Shown in pieces: positions 16,275 through 24,916 of a stretch of DNA of 64,000 nucleotides. Below the pieces are notes generated by a model that saw nothing but the letters and a program-made list of their open reading frames with translations, did no database searches and had not been told where the DNA came from. The stretch is from contig NZ_BPTV01000001.1 of the NCBI RefSeq assembly GCF_019973375.1, forward strand, positions 1,116,001 to 1,180,000, given 5' to 3'. Both the position numbers and the translations under genes were made by a program. Within the stretch, counting starts at the first letter, position 1; each line of letters opens with the position of its first letter. The DNA comes from Prevotella lacticifex (GTDB lineage: Bacteria; Bacteroidota; Bacteroidia; Bacteroidales; Bacteroidaceae).

Positions 16275-18047
16275 ATGAAAATAACACATTATATATGTCT
16301 TTCTGCGGTCGCAATGCTGGGACTGTCGTCATGTTCCGACAGCTTCCTCGACCACAATCCCGATGAGCGTGTCGAGATTGACAACCCTACAAAGGTTGTC
16401 CAGCTCCTCAATTCGGCTTATCCCGACTGCAACCCGTCATGGCTCGGTGAGATTTACAGCGATAATCTCATCGACAACCAGGCACCGCATCTGCCGTCAA
16501 ATCCTAACGATAAGCAGATTTTAGCTCATTATAACTACGCTCAGTATTCTCTTGAGGACAACCAGTCGTGGAAGTTTGAGCCCGCTACGCAGGCTACTTT
16601 TTCGAGCTACGACTCTCCGGGTATGCTCTGGGGCAGCTATTATAACTCCATCGCCTACTGTAACTTCGCCCTCGACGCTATCCAAAAGTTGACAGCTAAG
16701 CATTCTACCTCGGAGCAGTTGCGTGCTGCCCGTGGTGAGGCTGAGCTTCTTCGTGCTTACGACCACTTCATGCTTGTGAACTATTTCTCTACAGCATATC
16801 GTGGCGAGGCTTCGAAGAACGATATCGGTGTGCCTTATGTTACTGAGACTGAGAATGTTGTCAACAAGCAGTACGACCGCAGTAACGTCTACGATACTTA
16901 CGCAAAGATTGAGAAGGACCTCGTTGCAGGACTCGCTGACATCTCGGATCTGAACTACACTGTAGCTCCTAAGTATCACTTCAACGTCAATGCCGCGCAT
17001 GCTTTTGCAGCCCGTTTCTATCTCTTCAAGCATGACTATGAGAAAGTTATCGAGCATGCCAATGCTGTTCTCGGTACCGACAGCGCTTCTGTTCAGCGCA
17101 TGACGATGGATTATTCTGTCTTTGCCAACTGTTCTTCAGCTGATGACTACTGCACACAATGGCAAAACCCATCGCTGAACAACAATCTCATGCTTATTCC
17201 TACTGGTTCGCTGCTCACACGTCGCGCCTTCGGTTATCGTTACTCTTGTGCCGGTGAGGCTGCGCGTCAGGTTTACATGATGCACTCCGACCTGCCTCTT
17301 AAGAGCGGCTATATTGCTCCTGTTCAGGCCATTGTAGGTGGTATGGTATTCTCAAGAAGTAGCAGTGACTACGGTTTCTTCTCTTCAAAGATTTACGAGA
17401 AATTCCAGTACACTAATAAAATTGCCGGCATTGGCTATCCGAAAGTCATTTATCGCGCCTTCACCGGTTCTGAGCTCCTTCTCGAGCGTGCCGAGGCTGA
17501 GATCATGCTTGGCCGCTACGATGCCGCTGCCAACGACCTCATGGCTTATTGGAATGACGGTCTGAACAGCTTCACAGCAGCCGATAAGGCCGCTTATATC
17601 GCTACCGGCCACGGCCGTTACCTCACTAAGGCTATTATTCTCAGCTATTATGGTGGAAAGAGTACTGACAATACAGCTATCCTCAAGGACTGGTCTTGCG
17701 CTCAGGCTATGGGTATTAACATCCCCGCAGCAGCTGTGCCTTATATGAACTGTCTTAACGATTTTCGTCGTTTCGAGAATATGTTCGAGGGTATGCGCCT
17801 TCTCGACATCAAGCGCTGGGGACTCTCTGTAACCCATAAGGTTGGCGTCAACGCTGATGTAATCAAGGTTGATGCTCTGTCACCGAAACTCAATATCGAG
17901 GTGCCATGGGAGAGCCTGCAGTCTGGAATGCAGTCGAACCGCGATTCCAACGGTGTCGTCGTCAACGGGGCTGTGGGCGAGGAGCGTCAGAAGATGGCTC
18001 CTATAACCACCCATCTCATACGGTTCTTTCATTTAAATTTAGACTGA
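16275..18047 (+). CDS. susD: SusD/RagB family lipoprotein, last 11 codons replaced by insertion sequence
   Basis: Surface ligand-binding lid lipoprotein for the SusC channel. From the ATG at 16275 (lipobox LGLSSC) it has the TPR-rich SusD fold (RGEAELLRAYDHFMLVNYF, RFYLFKHDYEKVIEHANAV) and the SusD C-terminal region (NDFRRFENMFEGMRLLDIKR). The native frame runs through PITTHL, where an ISAs1-family element enters at 18019; translation then adds IRFFHLNLD from the IS end. The missing end, TFDRTKFVSKK and a stop, is intact on the far side at 19682-19717. The protein is thus 581 native plus 9 foreign residues instead of 592, and may well still fold. Confidence 0.92.
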   Translation: MKITHYICLSAVAMLGLSSCSDSFLDHNPDERVEIDNPTKVVQLLNSAYPDCNPSWLGEIYSDNLIDNQAPHLPSNPNDKQILAHYNYAQYSLEDNQSWKFEPATQATFSSYDSPGMLWGSYYNSIAYCNFALDAIQKLTAKHSTSEQLRAARGEAELLRAYDHFMLVNYFSTAYRGEASKNDIGVPYVTETENVVNKQYDRSNVYDTYAKIEKDLVAGLADISDLNYTVAPKYHFNVNAAHAFAARFYLFKHDYEKVIEHANAVLGTDSASVQRMTMDYSVFANCSSADDYCTQWQNPSLNNNLMLIPTGSLLTRRAFGYRYSCAGEAARQVYMMHSDLPLKSGYIAPVQAIVGGMVFSRSSSDYGFFSSKIYEKFQYTNKIAGIGYPKVIYRAFTGSELLLERAEAEIMLGRYDAAANDLMAYWNDGLNSFTAADKAAYIATGHGRYLTKAIILSYYGGKSTDNTAILKDWSCAQAMGINIPAAAVPYMNCLNDFRRFENMFEGMRLLDIKRWGLSVTHKVGVNADVIKVDALSPKLNIEVPWESLQSGMQSNRDSNGVVVNGAVGEERQKMAPITTHLIRFFHLNLD

Positions 18048-18190
18048 CATGGCATGATTGTTGCTCAGTCTCCGCTTTACCGCAGAAATGCTATTTGTAG
18101 TAAAGGTCTGATGACCAATGGATAAAGTATCCCCTACCCAAGCTGGATGTAGCTTAGGGCTTATTATATATCCCTCAAAATTAACGACCT

Positions 18191-19372
18191 CTACAGACTG
18201 AGAAGAGAAATAGCATAGGCCAAGCTGTTCTTGGCGTAAGATGCAATGGCTGAGAACTTGACTTTAAAGAGTTCTTTCCTCTTTCTGATGGTCTCTGGCA
18301 GGTGCTTTTTGGAGGCTATGGTGTAGATGATATAAACAAGCTTCTGGATCGAGTCCAAGTTTCTGGCCGACTTTGTTTCTTTTCTCTTTGTGCGGTCCTG
18401 GCGCATTCTTGCATCCAGCGTCCAATGGAGATTGTTCTCGATTCCCCAGTGCATGCGGCTGATTCGATCCAAAGTCTGTGCCCTTTCTTCCAAACTGGTT
18501 ATATAGTACCTCGTCTGTTTTTGTTCCGTTCCGCTTTTCTTTTCAATCGTATGCGTGTCTATGGCAATCACAGCCTTGACATTGAGGAATTTTTCAAGCG
18601 CCTTGATACCGGATATGTCTGAATATACACGGCATCGGCGTTGGTACAGCCTCCCGTGGGCAAGTTCCCACTCCGTCTTCCATTCGTCGTTAGGATGCAG
18701 CGTAGGCACAGCGTCCTCTACCGACCATCTTGCTGCTTTCTGGTTGGCTTTCAGCGCAATAAGATAGTCAGCTCCCTTCCCGACGATGCCTTTGATGATA
18801 GAACTTTGGCACGACATGGCATCCGCAGTTATAACGCATCCATTCATGTAGTCAGCCCGCTCTATGATTTTGGGCACAGCCTTTATCTCATTGCTTTTCA
18901 CCTCACACATTTCAGTGTCAAGCGGCAACCGGTCGGTCACGCTGAAAGCAGTCACAACATCAGGAGAGCGTCCGTCGCCAATTTTCGTACCCAGCATGAA
19001 CTTGCCGTCAATTGCAATGTGCCGTCTGTTTGCTCCATCATGCTCCGACACGTATTTTCGTGATAATGTCGAAACCAAAGAGGCCAAAGTAATGTCGTCG
19101 ATTCCACCTTCCATCCTGCAAAGTGTGGGCTCGGACGGACATCCCTTAGCAAGAATGCCGAGGTGGTCTTGCAAGTAGCTCAAATGGATCGTTCCAAAGG
19201 CCACAATGTCCTTGCGAGTCTCGCAGCCGCATGCCCTGGCCAAAATAACCAGCAGAAGCATGTCGGACAACTTGTGTTTACAGTTGCCTTTGTTCATCCT
19301 ACGATAATCTGGTACTGAGTGGATAAAATTTAACAAATCTCGGCTCAGCAAATGCGGTTTTTCAACCGCCAA
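18191..19372 (-). CDS. ISAs1-family DDE transposase, copy 1 (lacks own ATG)
   Basis: DDE transposase of the ISAs1 family, 393 codons from a TTG at 19372. Motifs: IHSVPDYRRMNKGNCKHKLS near the N-terminus, IAIDGKFMLGT with the first Asp, CVITADAMSCQ with the second, ALKANQK, and HWGIENNLHWTLDARMRQD with the Glu region. A stop codon (TAA) lies four codons upstream of the TTG and no ATG precedes the conserved region. The codons GGG ATT AAG AGT before the TTG match those after the ATG of the divergent mini-frame at 19543, suggesting the normal start has been inverted away. Expression in this orientation is doubtful. Confidence 0.88.
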   Translation of the reverse strand: MAVEKPHLLSRDLLNFIHSVPDYRRMNKGNCKHKLSDMLLLVILARACGCETRKDIVAFGTIHLSYLQDHLGILAKGCPSEPTLCRMEGGIDDITLASLVSTLSRKYVSEHDGANRRHIAIDGKFMLGTKIGDGRSPDVVTAFSVTDRLPLDTEMCEVKSNEIKAVPKIIERADYMNGCVITADAMSCQSSIIKGIVGKGADYLIALKANQKAARWSVEDAVPTLHPNDEWKTEWELAHGRLYQRRCRVYSDISGIKALEKFLNVKAVIAIDTHTIEKKSGTEQKQTRYYITSLEERAQTLDRISRMHWGIENNLHWTLDARMRQDRTKRKETKSARNLDSIQKLVYIIYTIASKKHLPETIRKRKELFKVKFSAIASYAKNSLAYAISLLSL

Positions 19373-19582
19373 ACTCTTAATCCCTTATAGGGAAGAAAAA
19401 GTTGCATCCGAGATGATAAAAGTGCGTAATTGTTTGGTTATTAGCTAATTATTTTGTATCTTTGCAGTGTAAAAAGAAGAGGGGGCACAAAGTGCACTAA
19501 TCGCACAAATACCATAAACCCCCTCTTCAAAAATAAAAATATATGACAAAAGGTATTAAGAGCCTGGCGGTTGAGAAACCGC
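19354..19582 (+). promoter_or_regulatory. Possible invertible promoter/start-codon segment of the ISAs1 element, copy 1
   Basis: Imperfect inverted repeats of 28 bp (25 matches) at 19354-19381 and 19555-19582 flank 173 bp. The enclosed DNA holds TTTG (19433-19436), a 20-base spacer, TATCTTTGC (19457-19465), a leader with a perfect 10-bp hairpin (GAAGAGGGGG at 19476-19485 with 19519-19528), and ATGACAAAAGGT at 19543. It points away from the transposase. Flipping it would yield MTKGIKSLAVEKPHLLS, an in-frame transposase start. Confidence 0.65.
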
Positions 19583-19659
19583 CTTCGGGCGTTTGTGCCT
19601 ATCGTCACATTCATTTAAACGGATTACATTGTGACATATTGTCTTCTATGTCGGCTTAA
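19543..19659 (+). CDS. 38-codon frame duplicating the transposase N-terminus, copy 1
   Basis: Begins MTKGIKSLAVEKP, then departs (PSGVCAYRHIH) and stops at 19659. SLAVEKP repeats the transposase start (LAVEKPHLLS). It is preceded by a good promoter, so it is probably transcribed, but it is best seen as the severed 5' end of the transposase gene rather than an independent peptide gene. Confidence 0.5.
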   Translation: MTKGIKSLAVEKPPSGVCAYRHIHLNGLHCDILSSMSA

Positions 19660-19673
19660 ATGAAAGAGCCCTT

Positions 19674-19717
19674 CCCATCTCACCTTCGACCGTACAAAGT
19701 TCGTTTCGAAGAAGTAA
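19674..19717 (+). pseudogene. Severed 3' end of susD
   Basis: Starts with the 9-bp target duplication and continues the susD frame as HLTFDRTKFVSKK followed by TAA at 19715-19717. Joining 18018 to 19683 restores the uninterrupted gene. Confidence 0.9.
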
Positions 19718-19755
19718 GTTTTATAAGTTTAAGGATTTAATTGATCACTATAGAT

Positions 19756-21105
19756 ATGAAGAATCATTTAAACATACTGCTTGCAGCTTTCATTGTTGTC
19801 TTCACGGCAGGATTCACTGTTTCCTGCTCTGACGACGACCTTGGCGCAAGCATATTCAATACCGACCCGTCGCAGGACAACCTCGACAGGACTCAGTCGA
19901 CATTCCCTCTCGACTCGTTCATCAAGGCGGAATATCTTGAGCCTTACAACGTAAAGTTCGTCTACCGCTACGATGATAAGGGTACCGACATGACAAAAAA
20001 CCTTACTCCGGCACGCTATGACAAGAGTGTCGACTTGGCTGTGCTGACAAAGTATCTCTGGTACGATGTCTACAATAAGGTTTCCGGCGGTCAGGAGTTC
20101 CTGAAGTCATACTCTCCGCGTATCATTCAGCTCACAGGTTCGAAAAACTACAACCCCTCTCAGGGTACAGAGGTGCTCGGTGATGCCAGCAGCGGTGTGA
20201 AGATCAACTTCTATAATGTTAACAACCTCGATTTAAACGATATAGCAATGATGAATGAGTACTTCTTCAAGACCATGCATCATGAGTTTGCTCACATTCT
20301 CGACCAGACCTATATCCACCCGACAGCTTTCAACACCCTCTCGCAGGGCCACTACGATGCAGCCGGTTGGAGCGACCGTCCCGACTCTCTCTCGGCAGGT
20401 TCCGGTTTCACATCGAGTTACGCTTCATCGTCTACAACTGAGGACTGGGCTGAGACAATGGCCAACTACATCACCCGTGACACTGTTTCTTGGCATAATC
20501 TCCTGAACACCGCCTCTTACGATTGGGAGTCGTATGAGCTCGGTAAGTCTTCCGATTATAACGATAGTCTTAGAAACTATAATAATGCCCAGCCTAATGT
20601 GAAGTACGTCGACAACGGCAACGGCAAGAAGGATACTATCTATTACTTCTCCGGTAAGAATAAGGAGCGTGATTCTATCTACTATAATCTTCGCGTTCAC
20701 GGCGTTAGCGCACAGGAGGTTATGGGATATCTGAAGACTACCACAAGCGGAAAGTACAATATCTACCGTAAGCAGATTGCACGTGATGCTAACGGACTGC
20801 CTATTCCTACAGCTGATTGGAAGCTGAATTACACCCACAATAGTGGTATCAACGGTAAGGACGTTATCCTTCAGAAGGTTGAGTTCGTACGCAGTTACCT
20901 TAAAGAGCACTATAATCTGTCGCTCGATGGGCTGCGTAAGGAAGTTCAGACCCGCACCTACGTCACCAATGCCGACGGCTCTTTCGTCTACGACAGGTTT
21001 GGAAATGTCGTCAACAAGCTCACTTATGCTCAGTCCGACGGCACCACGCTTATCGACGAACTGCGCCAGCAGGTTTACCGCTTTAACAGCTTGATTCAGA
21101 AGTAA
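19756..21105 (+). CDS. Substrate import-associated zinc metallohydrolase lipoprotein (HExxH)
   Basis: Predicted surface or periplasmic lipoprotein of 449 residues from the ATG at 19756 (the TTG at 19741 is less likely). Lipobox near GFTVSC. The zinc motif HEFAH is at 176-180 (MHHEFAHILDQTYIHP), with a downstream acidic stretch (TTEDWAETMANYI, about 230-245) likely to give the third ligand. This family is regularly found directly after SusC/SusD pairs and is thought to process or gate the imported substrate. Here the IS separates it from susD, so it may now depend on the outward IS promoter 270 bases upstream. Confidence 0.88.
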   Translation: MKNHLNILLAAFIVVFTAGFTVSCSDDDLGASIFNTDPSQDNLDRTQSTFPLDSFIKAEYLEPYNVKFVYRYDDKGTDMTKNLTPARYDKSVDLAVLTKYLWYDVYNKVSGGQEFLKSYSPRIIQLTGSKNYNPSQGTEVLGDASSGVKINFYNVNNLDLNDIAMMNEYFFKTMHHEFAHILDQTYIHPTAFNTLSQGHYDAAGWSDRPDSLSAGSGFTSSYASSSTTEDWAETMANYITRDTVSWHNLLNTASYDWESYELGKSSDYNDSLRNYNNAQPNVKYVDNGNGKKDTIYYFSGKNKERDSIYYNLRVHGVSAQEVMGYLKTTTSGKYNIYRKQIARDANGLPIPTADWKLNYTHNSGINGKDVILQKVEFVRSYLKEHYNLSLDGLRKEVQTRTYVTNADGSFVYDRFGNVVNKLTYAQSDGTTLIDELRQQVYRFNSLIQK

Positions 21106-21131
21106 AACCTCATAAATAAACACGAAGTATA

Positions 21132-22508
21132 ATGAAAAAGATATTTTCTATATTTGCCGTAGCGCTTGCAGCCTTTGCTTTCGCTTCCTGTGCTGGTGAT
21201 GAGGACGACCTCTTCTCCCAGAGTGCTGCCGAGCGACTCAATGAGGCTTCCGATCTCTATTCATCCCGTCTGACGGCTCAGCCCAACGGATGGGCCATGC
21301 AGCTCTATCCGACAACCAAGGACGAGGCTCCTTATGGCAACGGCTATCTTGTGCTGATGCGTTTCCATAAGAATCATCAGGTGGATGTATCGATGAATAA
21401 CGTACTTACGAATAATGTCTATCTCAGCGACAGCTCATCATGGGACGTTATTACCGACGACGGCCCTGTTCTCTCGTTCGATACCCACAACGAGGCTCTC
21501 CATAAGTTCTCCGATCCTGACGATGTGCCTCAGACCGGTACAAGCGACAACCCTAACGATGAGACCGGTACAGGTATTGGCGGCGACTTTGAGTTCATCA
21601 TCGTCGATGCTCCCGAGGATGCATCTTACATGATGCTGAAGGGTAAGAAGCGCGGAACGTATAACCTTCTCACCCCTGTTGAGGAGGGTGTCGACTATGA
21701 GTCATATCTAACTGATGTAAAGGGTTTTATGTCGAAGATGTTCCCAGCCAACTATCCGACATATAACCTCCTCCATGCTGCCGACTCTCTGTATCGTTTT
21801 GATGGTGCTGACGACGGTCTGCCAAGCATCTACCTTGATGGTGCTGACGCTATTACAACAGGAAAGTTTAACCCGTTCCTTATTACTAAGCGCGGCCAGG
21901 ACTATTATCTGCGATTCCGTGACAAGGCTACATATAATGGATTGTCAGTGCAGGAGTTTCGTTACAGTCGTGACTCTGATGAGTTCGTGAGTGTCGACAA
22001 CAAGGATGTTTACATCTCTGGTAACGACGCTATATCATTCTTCAACTCTTATCTTGGCACGTCTGCCCACCGTTGGGCGGTTACAGTATCGGCTAATGAA
22101 GATTTGAGCACGTTAATGTCTGACAGCTATTTAACTATCTTTAATCAGATATCCAATGAGTTCAAGGCTGTAAACAAGAATTACTATATTCGTTCATTAT
22201 CGTTGAGAAATGATAATGGCGCGATAAAACTGAGTATCGACTATTCCGGTCGTGTTCCGGCACGTTATGTTGATTATAATCTTACAAAGACCGAGAATTC
22301 CGACGGTTCGGTGAAGTTTGAATATACCGGTTGTGATGATGCAGCTCAGAAGATTCTGAACCGTGTTCCGTCAATCCAGCAGATGATTGATTTGCTTTGT
22401 TCTTCCGATTATTCCATCAAGGGAGGAGATACCAATTTCAATCTTACGAATATTCGTCTTACTTCTAAGGCGGATGCCAATAACTGGATTATCTTTGGCA
22501 TGAAATAA
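21132..22508 (+). CDS. DUF4302 family lipoprotein
   Basis: Bacteroidetes lipoprotein of 458 residues, lipobox AFASC (C20). The N-terminal region has the family hallmark SAAERLNEASDLYSSRLTAQ followed by NGWAMQLYP. The rest is beta-rich with FEFIIVDAPEDASYMMLKGK near the middle. DUF4302 proteins typically accompany SusC/SusD and HExxH lipoproteins, and their role is unknown. A 26-base gap to the upstream gene supports one transcript. An acidic stretch (TGTSDNPNDETGTGIGGD) looks like a flexible linker. Confidence 0.85.
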   Translation: MKKIFSIFAVALAAFAFASCAGDEDDLFSQSAAERLNEASDLYSSRLTAQPNGWAMQLYPTTKDEAPYGNGYLVLMRFHKNHQVDVSMNNVLTNNVYLSDSSSWDVITDDGPVLSFDTHNEALHKFSDPDDVPQTGTSDNPNDETGTGIGGDFEFIIVDAPEDASYMMLKGKKRGTYNLLTPVEEGVDYESYLTDVKGFMSKMFPANYPTYNLLHAADSLYRFDGADDGLPSIYLDGADAITTGKFNPFLITKRGQDYYLRFRDKATYNGLSVQEFRYSRDSDEFVSVDNKDVYISGNDAISFFNSYLGTSAHRWAVTVSANEDLSTLMSDSYLTIFNQISNEFKAVNKNYYIRSLSLRNDNGAIKLSIDYSGRVPARYVDYNLTKTENSDGSVKFEYTGCDDAAQKILNRVPSIQQMIDLLCSSDYSIKGGDTNFNLTNIRLTSKADANNWIIFGMK

Positions 22509-22593
22509 TAATAATCTGTCCGTCGGAGATGGAAAAAATCTCCGGCGGACATAAGATAAAAATTCAATTATTCATTAATAAAACATTGAGGAA

Positions 22594-24387
22594 ATGAAAA
22601 GAACATTACTTGCAATGTCTGCACTTTTTGTTGCAGCTACAGGATTTTCTCAGACAAGTGTTTTGAGCTCGCAGGCTAAGCAAGCTTCACTCCCACGTCT
22701 GAATGAAAGATTCCAGGTTGTCCGTGTCTCTAACAAGGCACCGAAGGTTAATCACTCTGCATCTACCGGTCTGTACTTCACTACACCGGAGGGCGGCTTC
22801 TATGAGGGCTATAGTCTCGAAGGCTCGGGCTATTATCTCTCAAAACTCGTTGTGCCTTTCAACACTCCAACTACTTTCGCTAAAGCTGGTACTGGTTCTT
22901 GGTCTCGTCAAGGCACACCAGTCTCAGCCTCAGATAATTACAACTTCCAGGCTCCTTATGGTGAGGGAATGTTTTATGGCCCAACCTTGATTCAGGGCAC
23001 TGACTCTTTCTGTCTCGGTTCCAACAATATCTATACTAAGTTGCTGGATAATAACGATTCTCGTCTCTCTGATGCTCTAAAAGCTCAATTGACTGAGATT
23101 AGCTCTCCTTTGCATTGGGGTGTTATGGGTCCTGATTCAACAGCTCTTCTGTATGCTTGTGATGACCATGGTTCGTTTATTTACAATGGTACAACATATA
23201 CAAATGGTGCTGCTTTCGGATTCCTGGACTCACATTATCTGTTCGGTTCCGGCTCAGTTGAAGAAAAGGGTAAGACATATACTTCTTACGCTATTGAGCA
23301 GTACATGGGCAAGACAACGGCTCCTCTGTATGTAGAGAACATTGTTACTGAGGGTCGTACCTCAGTCGCAGCTGGTCCTCTTACAAAGGGTGCTACTCTT
23401 ACTGCTTATGTATGTGGTGTGACTCCGAACGCAAAAGATCCTACATCTTTTGATGCAGACCTTGATAATGTGTTAGACACTCTGACTGCCACTGCTTCTG
23501 ATGCTCTCGATTTCCAGACAGCTGATAATGGAGGTGATATTGTTACTTATACAGGTCATCTCGTTTTCTCAAAGAAGACAGTTGATGAATTCGGTACTGA
23601 GACGACAGAGCCGTTCATCATTCCTGCAAACACACAGTTCGCTATCGTTGTTGATGGTCTTGACAAAGACGGTGTCAGCTATGGTATCGATGGTCTTCGC
23701 TTGAATGATGATGCTGATGCTAACGTTCAGAATGGTTATATCAGTGTTAAGACATCTGATGGCACTCATTATCACAACGCCTTCACTTTCTCTTCCCGTC
23801 TTGCAGCCAAGATTGCTCTCAACGCAATGTATGATGGTGCAAAGGCTCCTGAAAATCCAGGTGGTCTGTTCAAATTTGAGGATGCAAATCTGAAATATAA
23901 CGTTGTTAGAATCTCTAATGACGGTAAGACCAATCTTACCGACGGCGCTACGGCATCAGTTTTCGATGATAAAAATGCCAACGGTCTGCCAGGTGCGCTC
24001 GTCGAGACTGTCCTCCCATTCTTCAATGCTGATGAGTCTGCGAACTATGATATCAAGGATCTTCCAGACTGGGTTTCAAATGTCAACGTAACTGTCCTCG
24101 ATGATGAAGCAAAACTTTACGTGTTGACTTTCAACGCCCAGGCATTGCCGGAGGGCACAACAAAACGTGCAGCTACCGTTTATGTCGTTTCCGACAAGGG
24201 CGCTGTCTCTGATCCTATCTATCTGCTCCAGGGCGACGCTACCGTCGCTGACGGTATCAGCTCTGCTTCTGTTGAGAATGTTGGTAACAAGGCTGACTTC
24301 CGTACATATAACCTCGCCGGCCAGCAGGTAAGCAAGGCTTATAAGGGTGTCGTTATCTCTAACGGCAAGAAGTTCATTCAGAAGTAA
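22594..24387 (+). CDS. Exported protein with T9SS-like C-terminal region, last gene of the susCD operon
   Basis: 597 residues with a signal peptide (MKRTLLAMSALFVAATGFSQ) and no lipobox. The body is beta-rich and low in recognised motifs. GYSLEGSGYYLSKLVVPFNT and GVSYGIDGLRLN suggest jelly-roll or adhesin-like modules, which I cannot place in a family. The end, TYNLAGQQVSKAYKGVVISN followed by GKKFIQK, is almost the same as that of the frameshifted protein at 821-1842, consistent with secretion and anchoring by T9SS. It is followed by a terminator. It could be a surface protein that captures the ligand for the SusCD pair. Confidence 0.75.
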   Translation: MKRTLLAMSALFVAATGFSQTSVLSSQAKQASLPRLNERFQVVRVSNKAPKVNHSASTGLYFTTPEGGFYEGYSLEGSGYYLSKLVVPFNTPTTFAKAGTGSWSRQGTPVSASDNYNFQAPYGEGMFYGPTLIQGTDSFCLGSNNIYTKLLDNNDSRLSDALKAQLTEISSPLHWGVMGPDSTALLYACDDHGSFIYNGTTYTNGAAFGFLDSHYLFGSGSVEEKGKTYTSYAIEQYMGKTTAPLYVENIVTEGRTSVAAGPLTKGATLTAYVCGVTPNAKDPTSFDADLDNVLDTLTATASDALDFQTADNGGDIVTYTGHLVFSKKTVDEFGTETTEPFIIPANTQFAIVVDGLDKDGVSYGIDGLRLNDDADANVQNGYISVKTSDGTHYHNAFTFSSRLAAKIALNAMYDGAKAPENPGGLFKFEDANLKYNVVRISNDGKTNLTDGATASVFDDKNANGLPGALVETVLPFFNADESANYDIKDLPDWVSNVNVTVLDDEAKLYVLTFNAQALPEGTTKRAATVYVVSDKGAVSDPIYLLQGDATVADGISSASVENVGNKADFRTYNLAGQQVSKAYKGVVISNGKKFIQK

Positions 24388-24437
24388 GAAGATTAAATTA
24401 CTTTAGATACACTCAAGTTTTATTTATTTAAAACTTA

Positions 24438-24474
24438 GAAGGCCGCCACCCGTTGAGGGTCGCGGCCTTCGTTC
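24438..24474 (+). terminator. Terminator of the susCD operon
   Basis: GAAGGCCGC (24438-24446) pairs with GCGGCCTTC (24462-24470); the loop region also pairs partly (ACCC/GGGT). About 50 bases after the stop. Confidence 0.75.
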
Positions 24475-24533
24475 GGTTATATAGGTACCGTTTGCAATTG
24501 ACTTTAGTATTTCCTGACTTAATAACTTTTGCC

Positions 24534-24656
24534 CGTGGATAGCCCCTAACCCTGCCTATCAATGCCCTGCAAAGAGATCACATTGGTAATGTTTTTGTGA
24601 TGAAATGATTACGTTGGCAACACGCTGATTATTAATGTGCTGCACGCATCCACCGT
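24534..24656 (+). repeat. 120-bp dispersed intergenic repeat, copy 2
   Basis: Homologous to 4682-4803 (for example CCCCTAACCCTGCCTATCAA and TTTGTGATGAAATGATTACG). It directly abuts the paired-hairpin repeat at 24657. Confidence 0.75.
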
Positions 24657-24816
24657 TGGGGCTGGGTTTATCCCAGCCCTACCAGCAACGGACGAGAATT
24701 AAGGTAGATACTCCGCAGCATCGAGGGTGGGGATAAACCCCACCCCTACTTTAGATTGCTGCAAGCTTCTTAGCATAAGCGATGTTAGATTGCTGCAAGC
24801 TTCTTAGCATAAGCTG
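24657..24816 (+). repeat. Paired-hairpin intergenic repeat (BIME-like), copy 2, with internal 34-bp duplication
   Basis: GGCTGGGTTTATCCCAGCC and GGGTGGGGATAAACCCC flank the linker AGAATTAAGGTAG, as in copy 1. The tail TTAGATTGCTGCAAGCTTCT plus TAGCATAAGC is present twice, at 24751-24780 and 24785-24814. Confidence 0.8.
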
Positions 24817-24860
24817 TTTACGCGGGTTGTTAGGTTGGGTTATGGTTCTTCCGTATATAA

Positions 24861-24916
24861 TGCAACGATACGGTCTGACGACCAACCGGGTGGTCACAAG
24901 GGCCACCCCTGTAACC
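24861..24916 (-). repeat. GGTC-hairpin intergenic repeat, copy 3 (inverted)
   Basis: The minus strand reads GGGGTGGCCCTTGTGACC, then GGTCGTCAGACCG, matching 9375-9430. Confidence 0.6.

Larger units (their letters stand above)
18019..19673. mobile_element. ISAs1-family insertion sequence, copy 1 (1655 bp)
   Basis: Ends are defined by comparison with the second copy at 55173-56827, which is the same length. The terminal inverted repeats read GGTTCTTTCATTTAA (left) and GGCTCTTTCATTTAA (right, inverted). The target duplication CCCATCTCA lies at 18010-18018 and 19674-19682. Besides the transposase it carries 300 bases of non-coding sequence on its right side with an outward-facing promoter. It interrupts susD. 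The target duplications are still exact, which points to recent insertion. Confidence 0.93.
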
